From Diphasiastrum complanatum (lineage: Eukaryota > Streptophyta > Lycopodiopsida > Lycopodiales > Lycopodiaceae), in assembly GCA_029204225.1 (NCBI GenBank), contig CM055104.1:48368451-48432450 (forward strand): a stretch of 64,000 nt of DNA. The letters run 5' to 3'. Of the stretch, positions 40,987-52,917 are shown in pieces. The translations under genes were made by a program, and so were the position numbers. The notes under the pieces are model-generated. The model was not told the DNA's origin, did not search any database, and saw only the letters and a list, made by a program, of their open reading frames with translations. The stretch's first letter is position 1. Each line of letters opens with the position of its first letter.

Positions 40987-43105
40987 AGCATATGTACAAC
41001 ATACCACTCAAGAAATATAAAAATCATTCTGAAATCTTTTCCCAACAATATAAACTTTATACAATCACCTAGAACAAAGTTTTGCTGAATTCCAACTGAC
41101 TTCAATTGCTATCCTTGATATTAGTTAGACTCTGTCATCCAATATGAGCTCACTAGGATTCAGTCAATAACCTAGAATATATTTCTCATACAAATAATAT
41201 TCCATATCAAGAATCTTCTATATTCTATGCACACAACTCCCATAGATGAGTTCTTATGACTCACAAATCATGTGTCTTATAAGCAATATCGATCAAAATA
41301 AACAGTTCCTGGTGAATTCTCTTCACACTGGTTATTTATCCAATTAACTTTTAAGCATGAGTAATCTAATTACTCAAGTCAATTGTAAATGATTCAGAAA
41401 TCTTAAATGTTTAGGTATCAAATTCATAAATTTTGGAACAATACCACATTTAGATCCTCATCCAAATCATCAATAAGTTAATGAATTATCCTTTCCACAT
41501 AAAGATACATTAACCTGCAAGTAATTTCTCTATACATTACTTGTTCATATGTCTATGCACACTGACAAGTTTAAGTATACGATATAAACTCAGTACATAG
41601 GAAACATAGTAGATCCACAAGATTAAGATGTATATAAACAACATATCCAACTATATTCCTATACATAAACATAGGCCATAAACTAGCAGATATATCCGAT
41701 CCGCATACGTTACTCACATAACTCACTGAAAATCTTGCAACTCAGCTACAAACGAAACTCTATTTCTCATGAGTAAATAACATATCTGGGAAATCTTTGA
41801 AGTGAAAAATTCCACATCACAAGTTTTCCAACCATCTAACTCTTACTAACAAAATTTCTTTAACCAATCAACCAACCATAGATCCTAGTATTCAAACCAA
41901 GATTAGGCCAACTTATACAGACATCTTTGGACATAAGGTTAAGATTAAAACTTTATTCCCTCTGATCCAATCCATAACAATATGGTACTTGGCAAACCGA
42001 TCAATGAATCTTCATTTATTCTTTACCACCACTATCCATATTCATAAATATTTCACAGCTCAATACCCCCAAAACTCCTCTAGTTCCATATTATTCAAAA
42101 TAATCACTTAGAGAGTTCCTCTATTTCAACTGGATAGTTTATCCTTTTGCATACATACTGAATTCCTCAAAAGAAATCTATGCAACTGGTTGATCTCATG
42201 AAAGTCTTATTCCTACCTTTTCTTCTGCACCGTTTAAAAAAAATTCCATAATTTCGATTAAAAAGTTTTCAGGAGACAATGTATAAGATATCAAAGATTT
42301 GAAAAAGTTAGTAATGAATATCCAATACTGATACAAACCCGACTTTTTCCTCAAATTCATAGAATATCTTATCCCAAGTGATAGAAATACTACATCTCAA
42401 TAATCAAGTATCAAATAGAGATGATCATTTGGGTCTAGGAAGTCTAAATTCCATTGAACCAATTGAAAACTTCAATAGATTATGAGCCATATTCACAAAA
42501 CATATATGGAAGTATAACTTTAACAATCCTTCAGAACCTGGTTCTACACTGGAAGGAGTTATATGAATCTCAATCCAATTGTCTCATATTTAAAAAATTT
42601 CTAAAGAGTAGATAAGTGCAATCAGACCCAAATCCCTATAATTCAATTACATGCAAGCGCTACAAGTTCTGAATTCAGTCAAACATGGATTCTATAGCCC
42701 ATTTCTAATCCAAAAGCCCCAATTTTTGGTCAGAAAATATCCTTTTGACTTTTCAACCGACATGCAATCATTAGATCCAATCAATATGTGACTTTAAAAC
42801 AACAAGAAAAATCTGAAAAATGTACTAGATAAGTAGCAATGATATATTCCAAGCCAAAATTTTCAATTCCAAGTGAAAAATCACATAAAACCATCAAAAA
42901 TCCATTGATTTCCATCAAAATCTATGGAGAAAATCCATAATCATGATCAATAGGCTGAAATCACACCAAATTCAGAGAAGCCACTTACTTGGAGTTCAAT
43001 TCCACCACCAGGAAGTACAAAGCAGGGAGAAAATATCAAAAAGCTGGAAAAAAGCAAGAAGCAGCTCCACCTTCCATTTGATGCAAAGCCAAGCTCTGAT
43101 ACCAC
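40987..43105 (-). mobile_element. Probable interior of a minus-strand gypsy-like element, unreadable
   Basis: AT-rich sequence running leftward from a primer site; GTGGTATCAGAGCTTGGC on the minus strand (43105-43088) abuts the LTR at 43106. No Gag or Pol pattern can be read. The left limit at the copia piece is an inference. Confidence 0.4.
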
Positions 43106-43526
43106 TATAAGAATCGCCTAGTGAAGATCCGACTAGATCCTGTTGCATGCAACCAAAAGGATACCCATGGAGCAAAACCACCCAAACAACAGGAAATGGC
43201 TATTCAATACCCTAGCTTCAAGGATCTAAAAATACAATAGGGAGATGGGCGAGTTTCCATGGTATATATTGTCTCCAAGAGGAGAGAATATTCTCCTTAG
43301 GATCCTCATGCAACCTGAATTAGCAATTGACCTCCTATTTTTGCATTATAGCAGTCAATGTGCTCCTATGTAAGTGCTCCTTTGTCCAATTATAAGTATG
43401 GGCCCTCCTATGTCCAATTATAGGTCTGGGCCCTCATATGATTATTAATTACTTTATCAGCCAAGCCCAGAATGATGAGGCATAACTAATATTCCAAATC
43501 CCACATATATGGACATGGATGTAACA
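43106..43526 (-). repeat. Gypsy-type LTR, minus orientation
   Basis: On the minus strand it begins TGTTACATCC and ends TTCTTATA just before the primer site, so it is a 5' LTR. It lacks about 60 bp relative to 39518-40000 but holds a small internal duplication (TATAATTGGACA twice, near 43385-43430). Confidence 0.8.
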
Positions 43527-43915
43527 ATCATTTGCTCTTGCATCCTCATATATGTCTTATGCCTGCAAGAGAAAGATAGACTTAAATAAATATGATTCTT
43601 AAAATAAAAAAATCATACAAATAAGAAGAAACATTGAAATCATGCTATAAAATAAATCAGACAATACAAGAGATTGATACCGTATATCGATCTGAGGTAT
43701 CAAGTGTTATGCAGTACCAGCAAATGATACCGAGTACTGATAGGCCATATCATTGAGGTAGAAAATAAGTGAGATTGATCTATACTTACTGCTCAAACTC
43801 GTTTGTCATTTCTTCAAGTGATAAATCCAGGTACTTCACACGCGAAAAAATCAAAATAATAATTTTTTCGTCTTTGATTCCCTATATAGCTCGCCAGTAG
43901 GTAATTTTCATATCA

Positions 43916-44570
43916 TCAAGAAGACTTTTTAATCAAAACAACTGTTGTCCGATCCTTCTTGCGTAGGGCAATTGAGAGGTCATCTCTAGTTTTGGCTTGC
44001 CTTTCCCCCTTGATTTCTAGATTCTTCCACAGTGTAAAGATTTCATCTTGGAGAGCCCAGATTGCACCCATTCTGAAGGCAAGCTGGAATAATTGCTCAT
44101 ATTTTCTTAAAGCATCAGAGGCTTTCATCAAAGACCAATCTAGTTTCTTTACAGCACTAGATTCTTAGCTCAAGGCTTACACGATCACGAGTTTTCAAAA
44201 AATCAAGATATTCGTTATAAAAAAACTGTATCCTCTATACAAATGACATTTCCAAATGATAGTCGCTATCATTATTGTGGTCCCATGCCAAGAGTATGGC
44301 CTCCTCTTATGTCAAACCTGCATATATCTTGCACTTAACAATTTCAAAATAAGGTGAGTCTGGGTATTCTCTCACCAGTTGCCTTCTAGCCTCTGTAGAT
44401 TGGTAGCCATCGATAACAAAATATCTATACTTGTTGGTCATTTCATTTTTGAATAAGGACTTTCTCGAACATTGTGCATGATCAACCATTACAATGAAAG
44501 GGAGGACATTAGCCAGGAGATTGATTTTCATCTTGGACTTCAGATTGTGATCTTCTGGAGCAACCACTGA
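43916..44570 (-). pseudogene. ParB/sulfiredoxin-like domain pseudogene
   Basis: On the minus strand the reading gives NLLANVLPFIVMVDHAQCS, YFVIDGYQSTEARRQLVREY, FEIVKCKIYAGLT, EEAILLAWDHNNDSDYHLEM, FFYNEYLDFLKTRDRVS and, after a frame change, KYEQLFQLAFRMGAIWAL. An ID-G-x5-A segment, then V-K-C-x-I-Y-x-G-L-T, then E-E-A-x3-A-x2-x-N is the order seen in ParB/Srx-fold (ParB-like nuclease) proteins. The copy is dead, with several in-frame stops and at least one frame change. The coding part begins right beside a copia integrase piece on the other strand at 44571, so it may be a captured or truncated gene. The family match is by pattern only. Confidence 0.5.
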
Positions 44571-46850
44571 GGCAGACCTTTATCGATGATATGTCACATA
44601 AGACGTGGATCTACTTCTTGAAGAAGAAATCAGATGCATTTGATAACTTCAAAAGCTTCAAAGCATTGATCAAAAATCAGACAGGTAGGAAGATCAAAGT
44701 ACTAAGATCAGATAGTGGAGCTGAGTACAAGTCTAATGACTTCAATGATCTTTGTGATCAATGTGGGATTAAAAGACAATTTACGCAAGCTCATACTCCT
44801 GCTCTCAACGGTGTAGCTGAGTGCAAGAGTCGTACGATTGTGGAAAGTGCCAGATATATGCTAGCTGAGATGAAACTATCAAAAGATTTTTTATCAGAAG
44901 CATGTAGCACGGCAGTCTATCTTCAAAATAGAAGTCCTACCATTGCCATACCAAAGATAACACCTGAGGAAGCATTCACGAAGAAGAAGCCAAAGGTGAA
45001 CCATTGCGAATCTTTGGATGTAAGGCCTTTGTACACATTCCTAAGGAAGAAAGACGTAAACTTGATGTAAAAGCTATCAAGTGTATATTCCTAGGATATG
45101 ATGATCGTGTGAAGGGCTATAGATGTTTTGATCCAGTGGAAAACAAAATCCATATACATTAGAGGAGTTCTAAATCCAAAAAAGACCTTTTGTAAAGATT
45201 CTTTTTATATTTTTTCTCAATTTTTTCTTACACATGGACCAATCAAAACACTCAAATTTGAAATCTACGTAACGTAACTTTTTGAGTCCACATTTTGATT
45301 CCACACTAAAAATGACATAACTTTTTAGTGGTAAGTCTGAATTTAGCAAAGTTTGGTGCATTGGAAAGCGCTTGAAAGGGCTTTCCAATGATATGTTAAT
45401 GACATACTTCTAAGCTGCAATTAAAAAGTTATAGCAAGTCAAAAGTATTAGTGCTATAATATTTTAATAATATAAACTACATCTTGCACGAATTCTTAAA
45501 GGGTCTTTTTGGAGTTCAAAACTCCTCTAATGAGCCGTGATGTTATCTTTGATGAATCCAAGATGTATGAAGACGAGGATGCTGAGAAGATAGACACATT
45601 CAGTGGGAAAAACGGTATAGTGAGGATACCACCTGATGATGATCCATTCATTAACCTTCTGAGTGATGAACATGAGGATACATATCAAGGTACTACTACT
45701 CAACCTCAAGAGACAGGTTGGAGAGGTAGGGACAAACCTTTTGGTGCAAGAAGGATTGAAGTTGCAGGTGACAAACGCAAGGAGAAGGATGTACCGTGGA
45801 ATACATTTTCACCAGGAAGCCGATCACCTAACAGGAAGCTCCCTAAGTGGTTTGAGAGATTGTTGGAGAGCCGCGACATAGATGACTTTCCAGGATCATC
45901 TAGCCAGGGAGAGCTACGAAGATCAACAAGAGAGAAGACACTACTTGAAAGGTATGAAGCAAATTATGCTCTCTTATCTAGCATTATTCAAAGCAAAGAA
46001 CCTTCGACTTATGGTGAAGCGAAGGATGATGGCATTTGAGTCAAGGCCATGGGAGAGGAGATGGAGTCAATTGCTAAGCATAGCACATGGGACTTAGTAG
46101 AACCACCAGTTGGCAAGAAACCCATTGGTTGAAAATGGGTATACAAGACTAAGTATCATGCAGATGGAAGTATATTAAAGCATAAGGCAAGATTGGTAAT
46201 CAAAGGGTACGCACAAAGTAAAGGCATCGACTATGAGGAGACGTTTGCACCGGTTTGTAAGTGGAATACTCTACATCTACTTGTTGCTTTAGCTTCACAT
46301 TTTGGTTGGCCTTTGCATCAGATGGATGTGAAATCTGCTTTTCTAAATGGTGAATTAGAAGAAGAAGTGTTCATGGATCAACCTGAAGGCTTTGTAGCAA
46401 AGGGATAGGAAAATAAAGTATGTCGCTTGAAGAAAGCGCTTTATGGTCTTAAACAAGCACCATGTGCATGGTATAGCAGGATTGATGCCTACTTTTGTTC
46501 AAAGGGGATGGTGAGAACACATTATGATCCAAATCTATATGTCTTATGCTTTGATGGTATGGTTGCTTTGATTGCTCTTTATGTTGATAACTTGATTATT
46601 ACGGGGAATAATCAAGAGATGATAGACATGATCAAGAAAGTCCTCATGGAACAATTTGAGATGATAGATCTCAGCTTGATGCATTACTGCCTTGGAGTAG
46701 AAGTGTGGCAAAAAGGACATGAAGTGGGTGCAACACAGGTGAAGTATATCAAAGAGTTGTTGCACAGGTTCAGGTTGCAGGATTGCAAACTAGTAAACAC
46801 TCCTATTGAACCAGGTAAAAAGACCAGATATATGCTATGTATATGACTGT
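44571..46850 (+). mobile_element. Copia integrase-reverse transcriptase remnant (element E', plus strand)
   Basis: Integrase core (TWIYFLKKKSDAFDNF, VLRSDSGAEYKSN, GVAECKSRTIVESARYML), a long linker, then RT (KHKARLVIKGYAQSKGIDYE, QMDVKSAFLNGELEEEVFMD, ALYGLKQAP, ALYVDNLIITGN). The sequence stops before RNase H is complete, near 46845. A 366-bp MITE is inserted at 45162-45527. A purine tract (TTTAAGGGAGAGAG) leads into the 3' LTR at 46883. Fossil with several breaks. It uses the same LTR family as the minus-strand leader at 33270-34371. Confidence 0.85.
45162..45527. mobile_element. MITE with about 30-bp terminal inverted repeats, TA target
   Basis: Left end GAGGAGTTCTAAATCC and right end GGAGTTCAAAACTCCTC are inverted copies over about 30 bp (including AAAAGGTCTTTT), flanked by TA at 45160-45161 and 45528-45529. 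It has no coding capacity. The TA target suits Tc1/mariner-type MITEs; the flanking TTA/TAA also leaves PIF/Harbinger possible. It interrupts the copia sequence between integrase and RT, so it is younger than that copy. Confidence 0.75.
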
Positions 46851-46882
46851 ATAAAAAGTAGACTCTACTTTAAGGGAGAGAG

Positions 46883-47152
46883 TTAGAATTAAAGTAGAAT
46901 CATTGTGTTACTGTATTGTGGGTCCTATTAATGGATAAGGATCAGTTGGCCTCGCTACGAGGCAAGTCGACGGGACACGCGTCCCGCCAACAGCAACATG
47001 GGTCATGCATGGGTTGCCTGAGTGAACAACTATATGTACAGTGTAATTTCATTTTGAGAAGTACAGTTGCTATGTGAGCTTGCTGTGGGGAGTGTTTTCT
47101 GTCGGTGTTATTGTGTAGCATGATCAGTGTTCCTGTGCAAAGCAAATTCTAA
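46883..47152 (+). repeat. Copia LTR, 270 bp, plus orientation
   Basis: 3' LTR of the remnant to its left. It contains two strong internal palindrome-like GC patches (GCCTCGCTACGAGGC; GGGACACGCGTCCCG near 46971-46985) also present in the minus-strand copy. Confidence 0.85.
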
Positions 47153-48867
47153 GTCTTCGGGATCCTTTTGTCATTTGGGACATCTTCGTCCTTCGTTTGG
47201 GACATCTTCGTCCTTCGTCCTTCGGGATTTCTTCGGCAAGGTTGCAAGAGTTCACCTTTTCTAACAACACCTCTCAAGCTCTCAAAGATGGCATAACAAA
47301 ATTTAGTATAGCAAGAAGCTAAAGCTGAAACATATGTAGTATTAAATATAGATGAAGATCTAAAGGAAGCTGAAACAGACACTACCATAGTGGGCTTTGA
47401 CATTGTTTAACTATATATATGATGGCCATAATATGTAAGAGGCTGAAACAGAAGAACCAGAGGAAAAGGAAAGCAAGATACATCTACACAAGTGGTGGAG
47501 AAAGACCTATCTATGGTTCATGTTGAGAAGACCTATTTCGAAAAGAAATTTCACAAGACACAACAGGACTAGATGATTTTATGCAAAGATTGGATGACAT
47601 TTCGAATCATGGACTTTTCTCTAGTGTAAGTACTGTGTTAAACTAAACATCCAACACATCAACTTTGGATAACTTACAAAGCACCTTAATTGGCCAATTC
47701 TATAGCAAGCTGGACACTCTTGAGTGTACAATTATTGTAGATGTCTTGATTATTGACCAATAACAAATGAGCTACTTGGATTTCATGCACTTAGAAAGGA
47801 CAGACTAGTTGCATCAACGGATTATCTTGAAGAAATGTAGAATGGCATGTTCAGAAAGAGACTGAAGTAGATGCCTCACTAGAAAGTAGGATTATATCTT
47901 GAGCTAAATCAAAATGATTCATGTGATATAAGAAAATGGACACTATATTGTACATTGGAGTGTGAGTTTCTAAATTGAGTGCACATGAGATGTTGTACAC
48001 ATTGAAACAACCCTCAATATTAAGAAGCAAACTATATGAGATCAATGATTAGCCAAACAAGAGGTCCAAATAAATCTGAGGAGGACATGTAGAGACCCCA
48101 CATGCCAATTTTGTACTGGTATAATGAATAAGTGGCATAGAAGAAATAGTTTAGAAAGCTTTTACTTGTTATCTCGTGTCATTTTAGTACTAAAGTTAGA
48201 AATAGATCGAAATTACTTTTGACCTATGAATCAAAATCTATGAAGATCAATTTAGCCATTTTGTTCTAGATCTTCATGATCAAGAATTAGACAATTATAA
48301 CCATTTTTGCTAGTCACGAGACTATAAAGAGCCCTTGTACTCTCATTCCAGAATTGATAATGGAAAGACTTGTTACTTTCTATTGTAATATCTATTGTGG
48401 TATTGTGAATGGATGATTCATTTTGTCTTGTCATTCTAGAGTATACTTATGTTGTCATTTTTGTAGCTCTACATTCGTATTTAAATGATCAATGTTCAAC
48501 TTGAATGACATAGTGTTAGTCCAAAATACAATTTTAAGATTATCAGCATGTATTTGTTGGTACTGTAGGGTGTATAGGACTCAAAACAACCAATGAGGTT
48601 GGTCATATCATGAGTGGCAGGCTATGGAGCTTCTATAGCTGCATTGGCCACTTGATTCGACTGTCCCTTGCTGTTGTTCTTAGCTTGCAATATCCAGCAT
48701 TCTTGAATTTTGTGGTTGTTTCATTTGCAGTATCTACATAACAGCTTCTTCTTCGTCTACGGATTCAACTGTTCTTTGTGTTGTGCTAGTTTTTGGTCTT
48801 GCTTTGATTGCTTCGGGCCTTTCTTCTTCTTCTGCTTAGTCGTGCTCTTGTTGGTGTACAAAGTGTG
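47153..48867. other. Unassigned region; begins with a short tandem repeat
   Basis: 47155-47235 repeats GGGACATCTTCGTCCTTCG. The rest is AT-rich with a few scattered retroelement-like words and no gene that I can support. Confidence 0.5.
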
Positions 48868-49005
48868 CTTGACATATTACGATCATGAGAAATTTCTTTG
48901 ATTCATGTCAAGATATCCGAGTTATAGTTACTTGATCTTGACATATTACGACCTTGAGAAATATCTTCGATTCCTATCAAGATATCCGAGTTATAGTTAC
49001 TTGAT
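48868..49005 (+). repeat. Two-copy 69-bp tandem repeat
   Basis: Units start at 48868 and 48937; both read CTTGACATATTACGA[T/C]C and end GAGTTATAGTTACTTGAT, with only a few differences. Confidence 0.85.
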
Positions 49006-49228
49006 ATTGTTGTTTTGCAATCAGCGAATCTTTTTCTACATCTACTGATCTTGTCAACGTTTTTTGGATGCTACACCTTTTTGAACCACAAAGATGGCCC
49101 AGCATTTTTCTCATGTTGTTTCTATTTGAACATTTAGAATAATACGTAAAGCACTCACTTAATGATTCAGTAAATGATACATGTTTTTTTCTTTTTAGAG
49201 TGCAAAGATAGCTTTGACAAACACCAAA

Positions 49229-49734
49229 TCACTGTTTGATTTTGCATGTAGAAAGAGTCTCGGTCATCTGTGTCGTGGCATTCGCAATATTTCCTTCTGT
49301 TGTAATTGAAGTCACCTTCACGATAACAAGCAAGTTTTTTTCACTGGGATAGTAGCCTTTGAATTTAGCAGTGAAAACTACTACCCCTTCAAAATTCATA
49401 TAATCAACAACGTCATCAATGTTGTATAATGGACACTTGGCAAGAACAAGTGTATTCATTTTGAGAATATCTGTATTATCTCACAAGATTTTTTTTGTAA
49501 TGACATCGATGGAAATATAGTTGTAAATGTCTCCTAGGCGATCAAAATCGTCGTGAGGGTATGGCAAATGACAATCTATTTAAAACACTTTTGAAAGTAG
49601 AACCACACTTTTATCTGTACCAACTTCTCTGAAAACACATGTTCCACTTGATTCAGCAGTCAAGACATTTTCAAATGCAACCACTTCTTTCCGAACAAAT
49701 AAAACAACTGGAACATCTTCTCTCGAGCAGTCCA
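49229..49734 (-). pseudogene. Unrecognised protein-like gene remnant
   Basis: From an ATG at 49734 the minus strand reads MDCSREDVPVVLFVRKE and SGTCVFREVGTDKSVVLLSK. After a frame change it gives DCHLPYPHDDFDRLGDIYNY and, past one stop, MNTLVLAKCPLYNIDDVVDY, FEGVVVFTAKFKGYYPSEKN and LLVIVKVTSITTEGN. The alternation of beta-strand-like hydrophobic runs suggests a small all-beta protein. An unrecognised intron could explain one frame change. I know no family for it. No element ends were found around it. Confidence 0.4.
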
Positions 49735-49874
49735 TCTAGTGACCCTGAAAAAAATCATAGGTACACTTTATGTTAGGATTTGCAATGCTATTGAAAGTAT
49801 AATTAGCAAAATTATGAGATTATTATAAATCTGTGTAATAAACAAAATTATGAGACTATAACAAAATTATGAAA

Positions 49875-50085
49875 CCTTAGCCGGCTCTTGGCCTTTAGCT
49901 AGTGGCCCTTAACTTGTAGCCCTTAGCCCATAGTCGTTGGCCGTTAGCCCTTGTCCCTAGGCCCTTAGCATTTCGCCCTTAATTTATAGCCCTAGGCCCT
50001 TACCCCTAGGCTCTTGCCCATAGGCCCTTAGCCCTTAACCCTAGCCTTGTCCCTTAGTCCGTAGCCCCTAGTCCTTGACTTTTTT
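49875..50085. repeat. Degenerate array of CCCTTAG/CCCTAGG heptamers
   Basis: More than twenty close variants such as GCCCTTAG, GGCCCTTAGC, CCCTAGGC and AACCCTAGCC in about 210 bp. The pattern resembles the plant telomere unit CCCTAAA, but perfect CCCTAAA runs are absent. Confidence 0.65.
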
Positions 50086-50089
50086 ATAT

Positions 50090-51190
50090 GTTTTGTAAAC
50101 TTTTTATCTTTTCGTTATTATTATTTTTGTATTTATTTAAGGTCTTTTACTAGTTTACAATTCTATTTTTTAACTTTTTTTAATTAATGTTAAATTCTTT
50201 CAATGCTTTCTAGATTTTTTTTTGTAGGATTTCAAGTTTTTTAGAGAGTTTAAGTTTGTATTATGGTTCTTTTAAGATTTAACACCATTTTTAGCAATAT
50301 TCTTTTTTTTCATTTTTTTTTTGAATATCTAGTTTTTTTACAAGTTACAACTCTTTGTACTATCATTTTTTATGTTATTTTTTAAAAATTTTATTTTGAA
50401 AATTAAGTTCTTTTTTACACTATTCTATTTTTTTATTTTTTTATTTTTTATGTTTATTTTTTGTTTTCAGAATATTTAATTTTTTTTACACTAGTTTATT
50501 TTTTTAAATGTATTCATTTTTTATGTTATTTTTTGGTTTTTTTCTAGAATTTATTTTTTTTTGACACTATTTTATTTTTTTTTAATGATTTTTTTAATGT
50601 TATTTTTGGTTTTCGTAAGTTTATTTTTTTGGACACTATTTTTTTTTTTATTGTATGATTTTTTTATGATATTTTTCGATTTTTTCAGAAATTTCATTTT
50701 TTGACACTTTTATATTTTTTTTATTCTATGATTTTTTTATGTTATTTTTTTTTTTATGATGTCTTTGGTGTTATTTTTTGGTTTCTTTGAAAATTTATTT
50801 TTTTGACACTATTTTGTTTTTTAAAAGATTTTTTTAATTTTTTAATGTTATTTTTTGGTTTTTTCAAAAATTTATTATTTTGACTCTATTTTGTTTTTTT
50901 AGTTCTATGTTTTTTTATTTCATTTTTTGGTTTTTTCGAAAATTAATTTTTTGGGATTATTTTTTGGTTTTTTAAGGTTTTTTTCAATTTTTAATGTTTT
51001 TTCAGGTTTTTTCTAGTTTTTTGTTTTTTTTGAGATTGTTTATAAGAAATGGTGTTTTTTTTGGAATTTTTTACAATATTTTGTTTTTTTAGGTTGTCTT
51101 TAACATTCTAATCTTATTTGTCATTTTTTATGCTTGTTTTTTGGTTTTCTTAAGATTATTTTTTATCTTTCTTGGTTTTTTTTATTTTCA
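50090..51190 (+). repeat. T-rich, strand-asymmetric degenerate satellite
   Basis: About 1.1 kb with T near or above 60 % on the plus strand. A loose unit of roughly 60-70 bp recurs (TTTTTTGACACTATTTT ... TTATGTTATTTTTTGGTTTTT ... AAAATTTATT), for example near 50560, 50625, 50700, 50800 and 50880. No coding sense. Confidence 0.7.
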
Positions 51191-51394
51191 TGTTTTTAGG
51201 CGCCTGAATGATCATGACCGTTGGATCCGGAACTATTGTGATCAATGGTTAAAGTTGACTGGCCAAGAAATGATCTAGGTAGTCAGATTTTAGGTGACCC
51301 TTGGATCTGTTGGATTTCAACTTGAACTTCATAAGAAGGGGTTTGAAGTGCAAAGTGCATTGCAACTTCATTAAAAATCTTCAAACTGATGGCA

Positions 51395-51795
51395 TTGGGG
51401 TCTGGCTCGCATGCACGGGCTCCGCTCGCCAAGGACACCAGCCCCTGAGCGCTTCCGAGCCCAAGGCAACGGGTGCAAGCTCGAGCTACTCCCGACGTGA
51501 AGCCGAGCCTGGCCCAGAAGCTTGCTTCTACGCTGGAGGCGCTAGGGCAATGGCCACCGAACCTCCGGGGAGTAGTGCCACGGGGACGAGCGCCAAGGAC
51601 GGCTTGGACATGGCGCCCGCGCGCGTCCCAGACGAGTGCAGTGTCGTCCGCCAGCAGGATCCTGCCTGCGTGCAGTTCCTAGTAGGCCAGAGCAGCCTGG
51701 TAGGTCCCGGGGCTTCCGTTGAACCAATGCCGCCCGCTCCCAAACTGGCGCCGAAGCAGCGCTGGCAGCAACTTGGACTCCCGTCGCACCAGCGC
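51395..51795. other. GC-rich island inside a copia gag
   Basis: About 400 bp with GC near 65 % in AT-rich surroundings, with sharp edges. On its right side, minus-strand copia Gag (MSENSKLNGISNYVMWKLKM) is cut just after ILIEKEL. Open readings exist on several frames, as expected for GC-rich DNA. No family recognised; it may be a foreign insertion or captured gene fragment. Confidence 0.5.
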
Positions 51796-52917
51796 AGTTC
51801 CTTCTCTATTAGTATGTTTTTCATTTTGAGTTTCCACATTACATAGTTGGAAATCCCGTTCAATTTGCTATTTTCACTCAAAATGGACTATTTGCCATCC
51901 CAAAACTGCCTAAAACTACAACTGTAGGCTAAGAGACGTGTTCTGAGTACAATGGCGAAGTTAGTAACTTGTTTTGATGACCTGCTAAAATTTCACACCA
52001 GAGCGTCTCGTTGCTTAGGTGGCATTTCGCAAGCCAAGTCACTCTCCAAACGTGAAATGCTTCTTACCTCACACTCCCGACTACCCACTCCTTGAAAGGG
52101 ATAAAAGAGATTTGACGTCCACTGAGCACTTTCTCCGCTGCAATCACTCTATTTTGCAGTACCGTACTTCCAAGTACAGTCCGGGTGCCTTTCATTTGGT
52201 CAAAATAGGCTCAAGGACTAGAAAATAAAAGGCTTTCTTGCTTTTGAGCTATTTCTTCTTCTTGAAATAACTTCAAACTTCAAGGACTTCGGGACCCAAC
52301 TCCAATTTCAAAGTGAAAATTCTTAATGAAGTTCAATGGCCAATTTGCCTTCAATGGCCTTCATGTCCTTTTCAAGCCAATCTAATGGCTTCTTCCCATC
52401 CAACAACCTTCATAGCTTTTCATCGGTGCAATCTCCATCGTCGATGGTTAGTCCTTTTAATCTAACGGTTATGTCTGCTTTTGCGCCTCAATCCACATCC
52501 TTAGGCTCGTTGTACCCCTTAATGCACTAAGAGGGGACTCCTCTTCTGCGCGCGAGCAGACCCACGAGGTCTCTCCTCCTCTTACAACAAGCTAGCTTCA
52601 ATGAGGGTTTCTCCCAGCTATGGCCACCCCTTTTGATCGATCCAGCGCACTGTACTGTCTGCGTTGTCCACGGCCCTTTGCCTACTGATCAATATCCCCA
52701 GGGCGCCCTCCACTAGCCCTTTACAGGTCTGAAAATAGATTTCTATGAAGAGAAAAGCATAATTTTATAGTGCAAAACGCTTGGCCAGGGTTTTTGTACC
52801 CTTTTTGACACCTAGCAGCCTTTGTATAGCTCTTTAGCAGGCCAAACCACTTGCTCTGAGGTTGCCCTATAGCTTGTGATCCGCAGCTTCAAACCGTTCT
52901 TGACTTGTTCATGAAGC
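51796..52917 (-). mobile_element. Copia leader and gag start, minus strand
   Basis: Gag start at 51881 (MSENSKLNGISNYVMWKL) preceded on the minus strand by a leader homologous to 33270-34371. The LTR expected to the right is absent; instead the sequence changes at about 52918 to the 3' end of a different copia. Truncated fossil. Confidence 0.65.

Noticed and set aside
49875-50085. CRISPR-like array
   Set aside because: Units are 7-14 bp, variable and without unique spacers; a degenerate minisatellite in plant DNA explains it.
51301-51846. 181-codon reading on the GC-rich island
   Set aside because: Several frames on both strands are open there because of high GC; none shows a domain, and the edges are repeat junctions.
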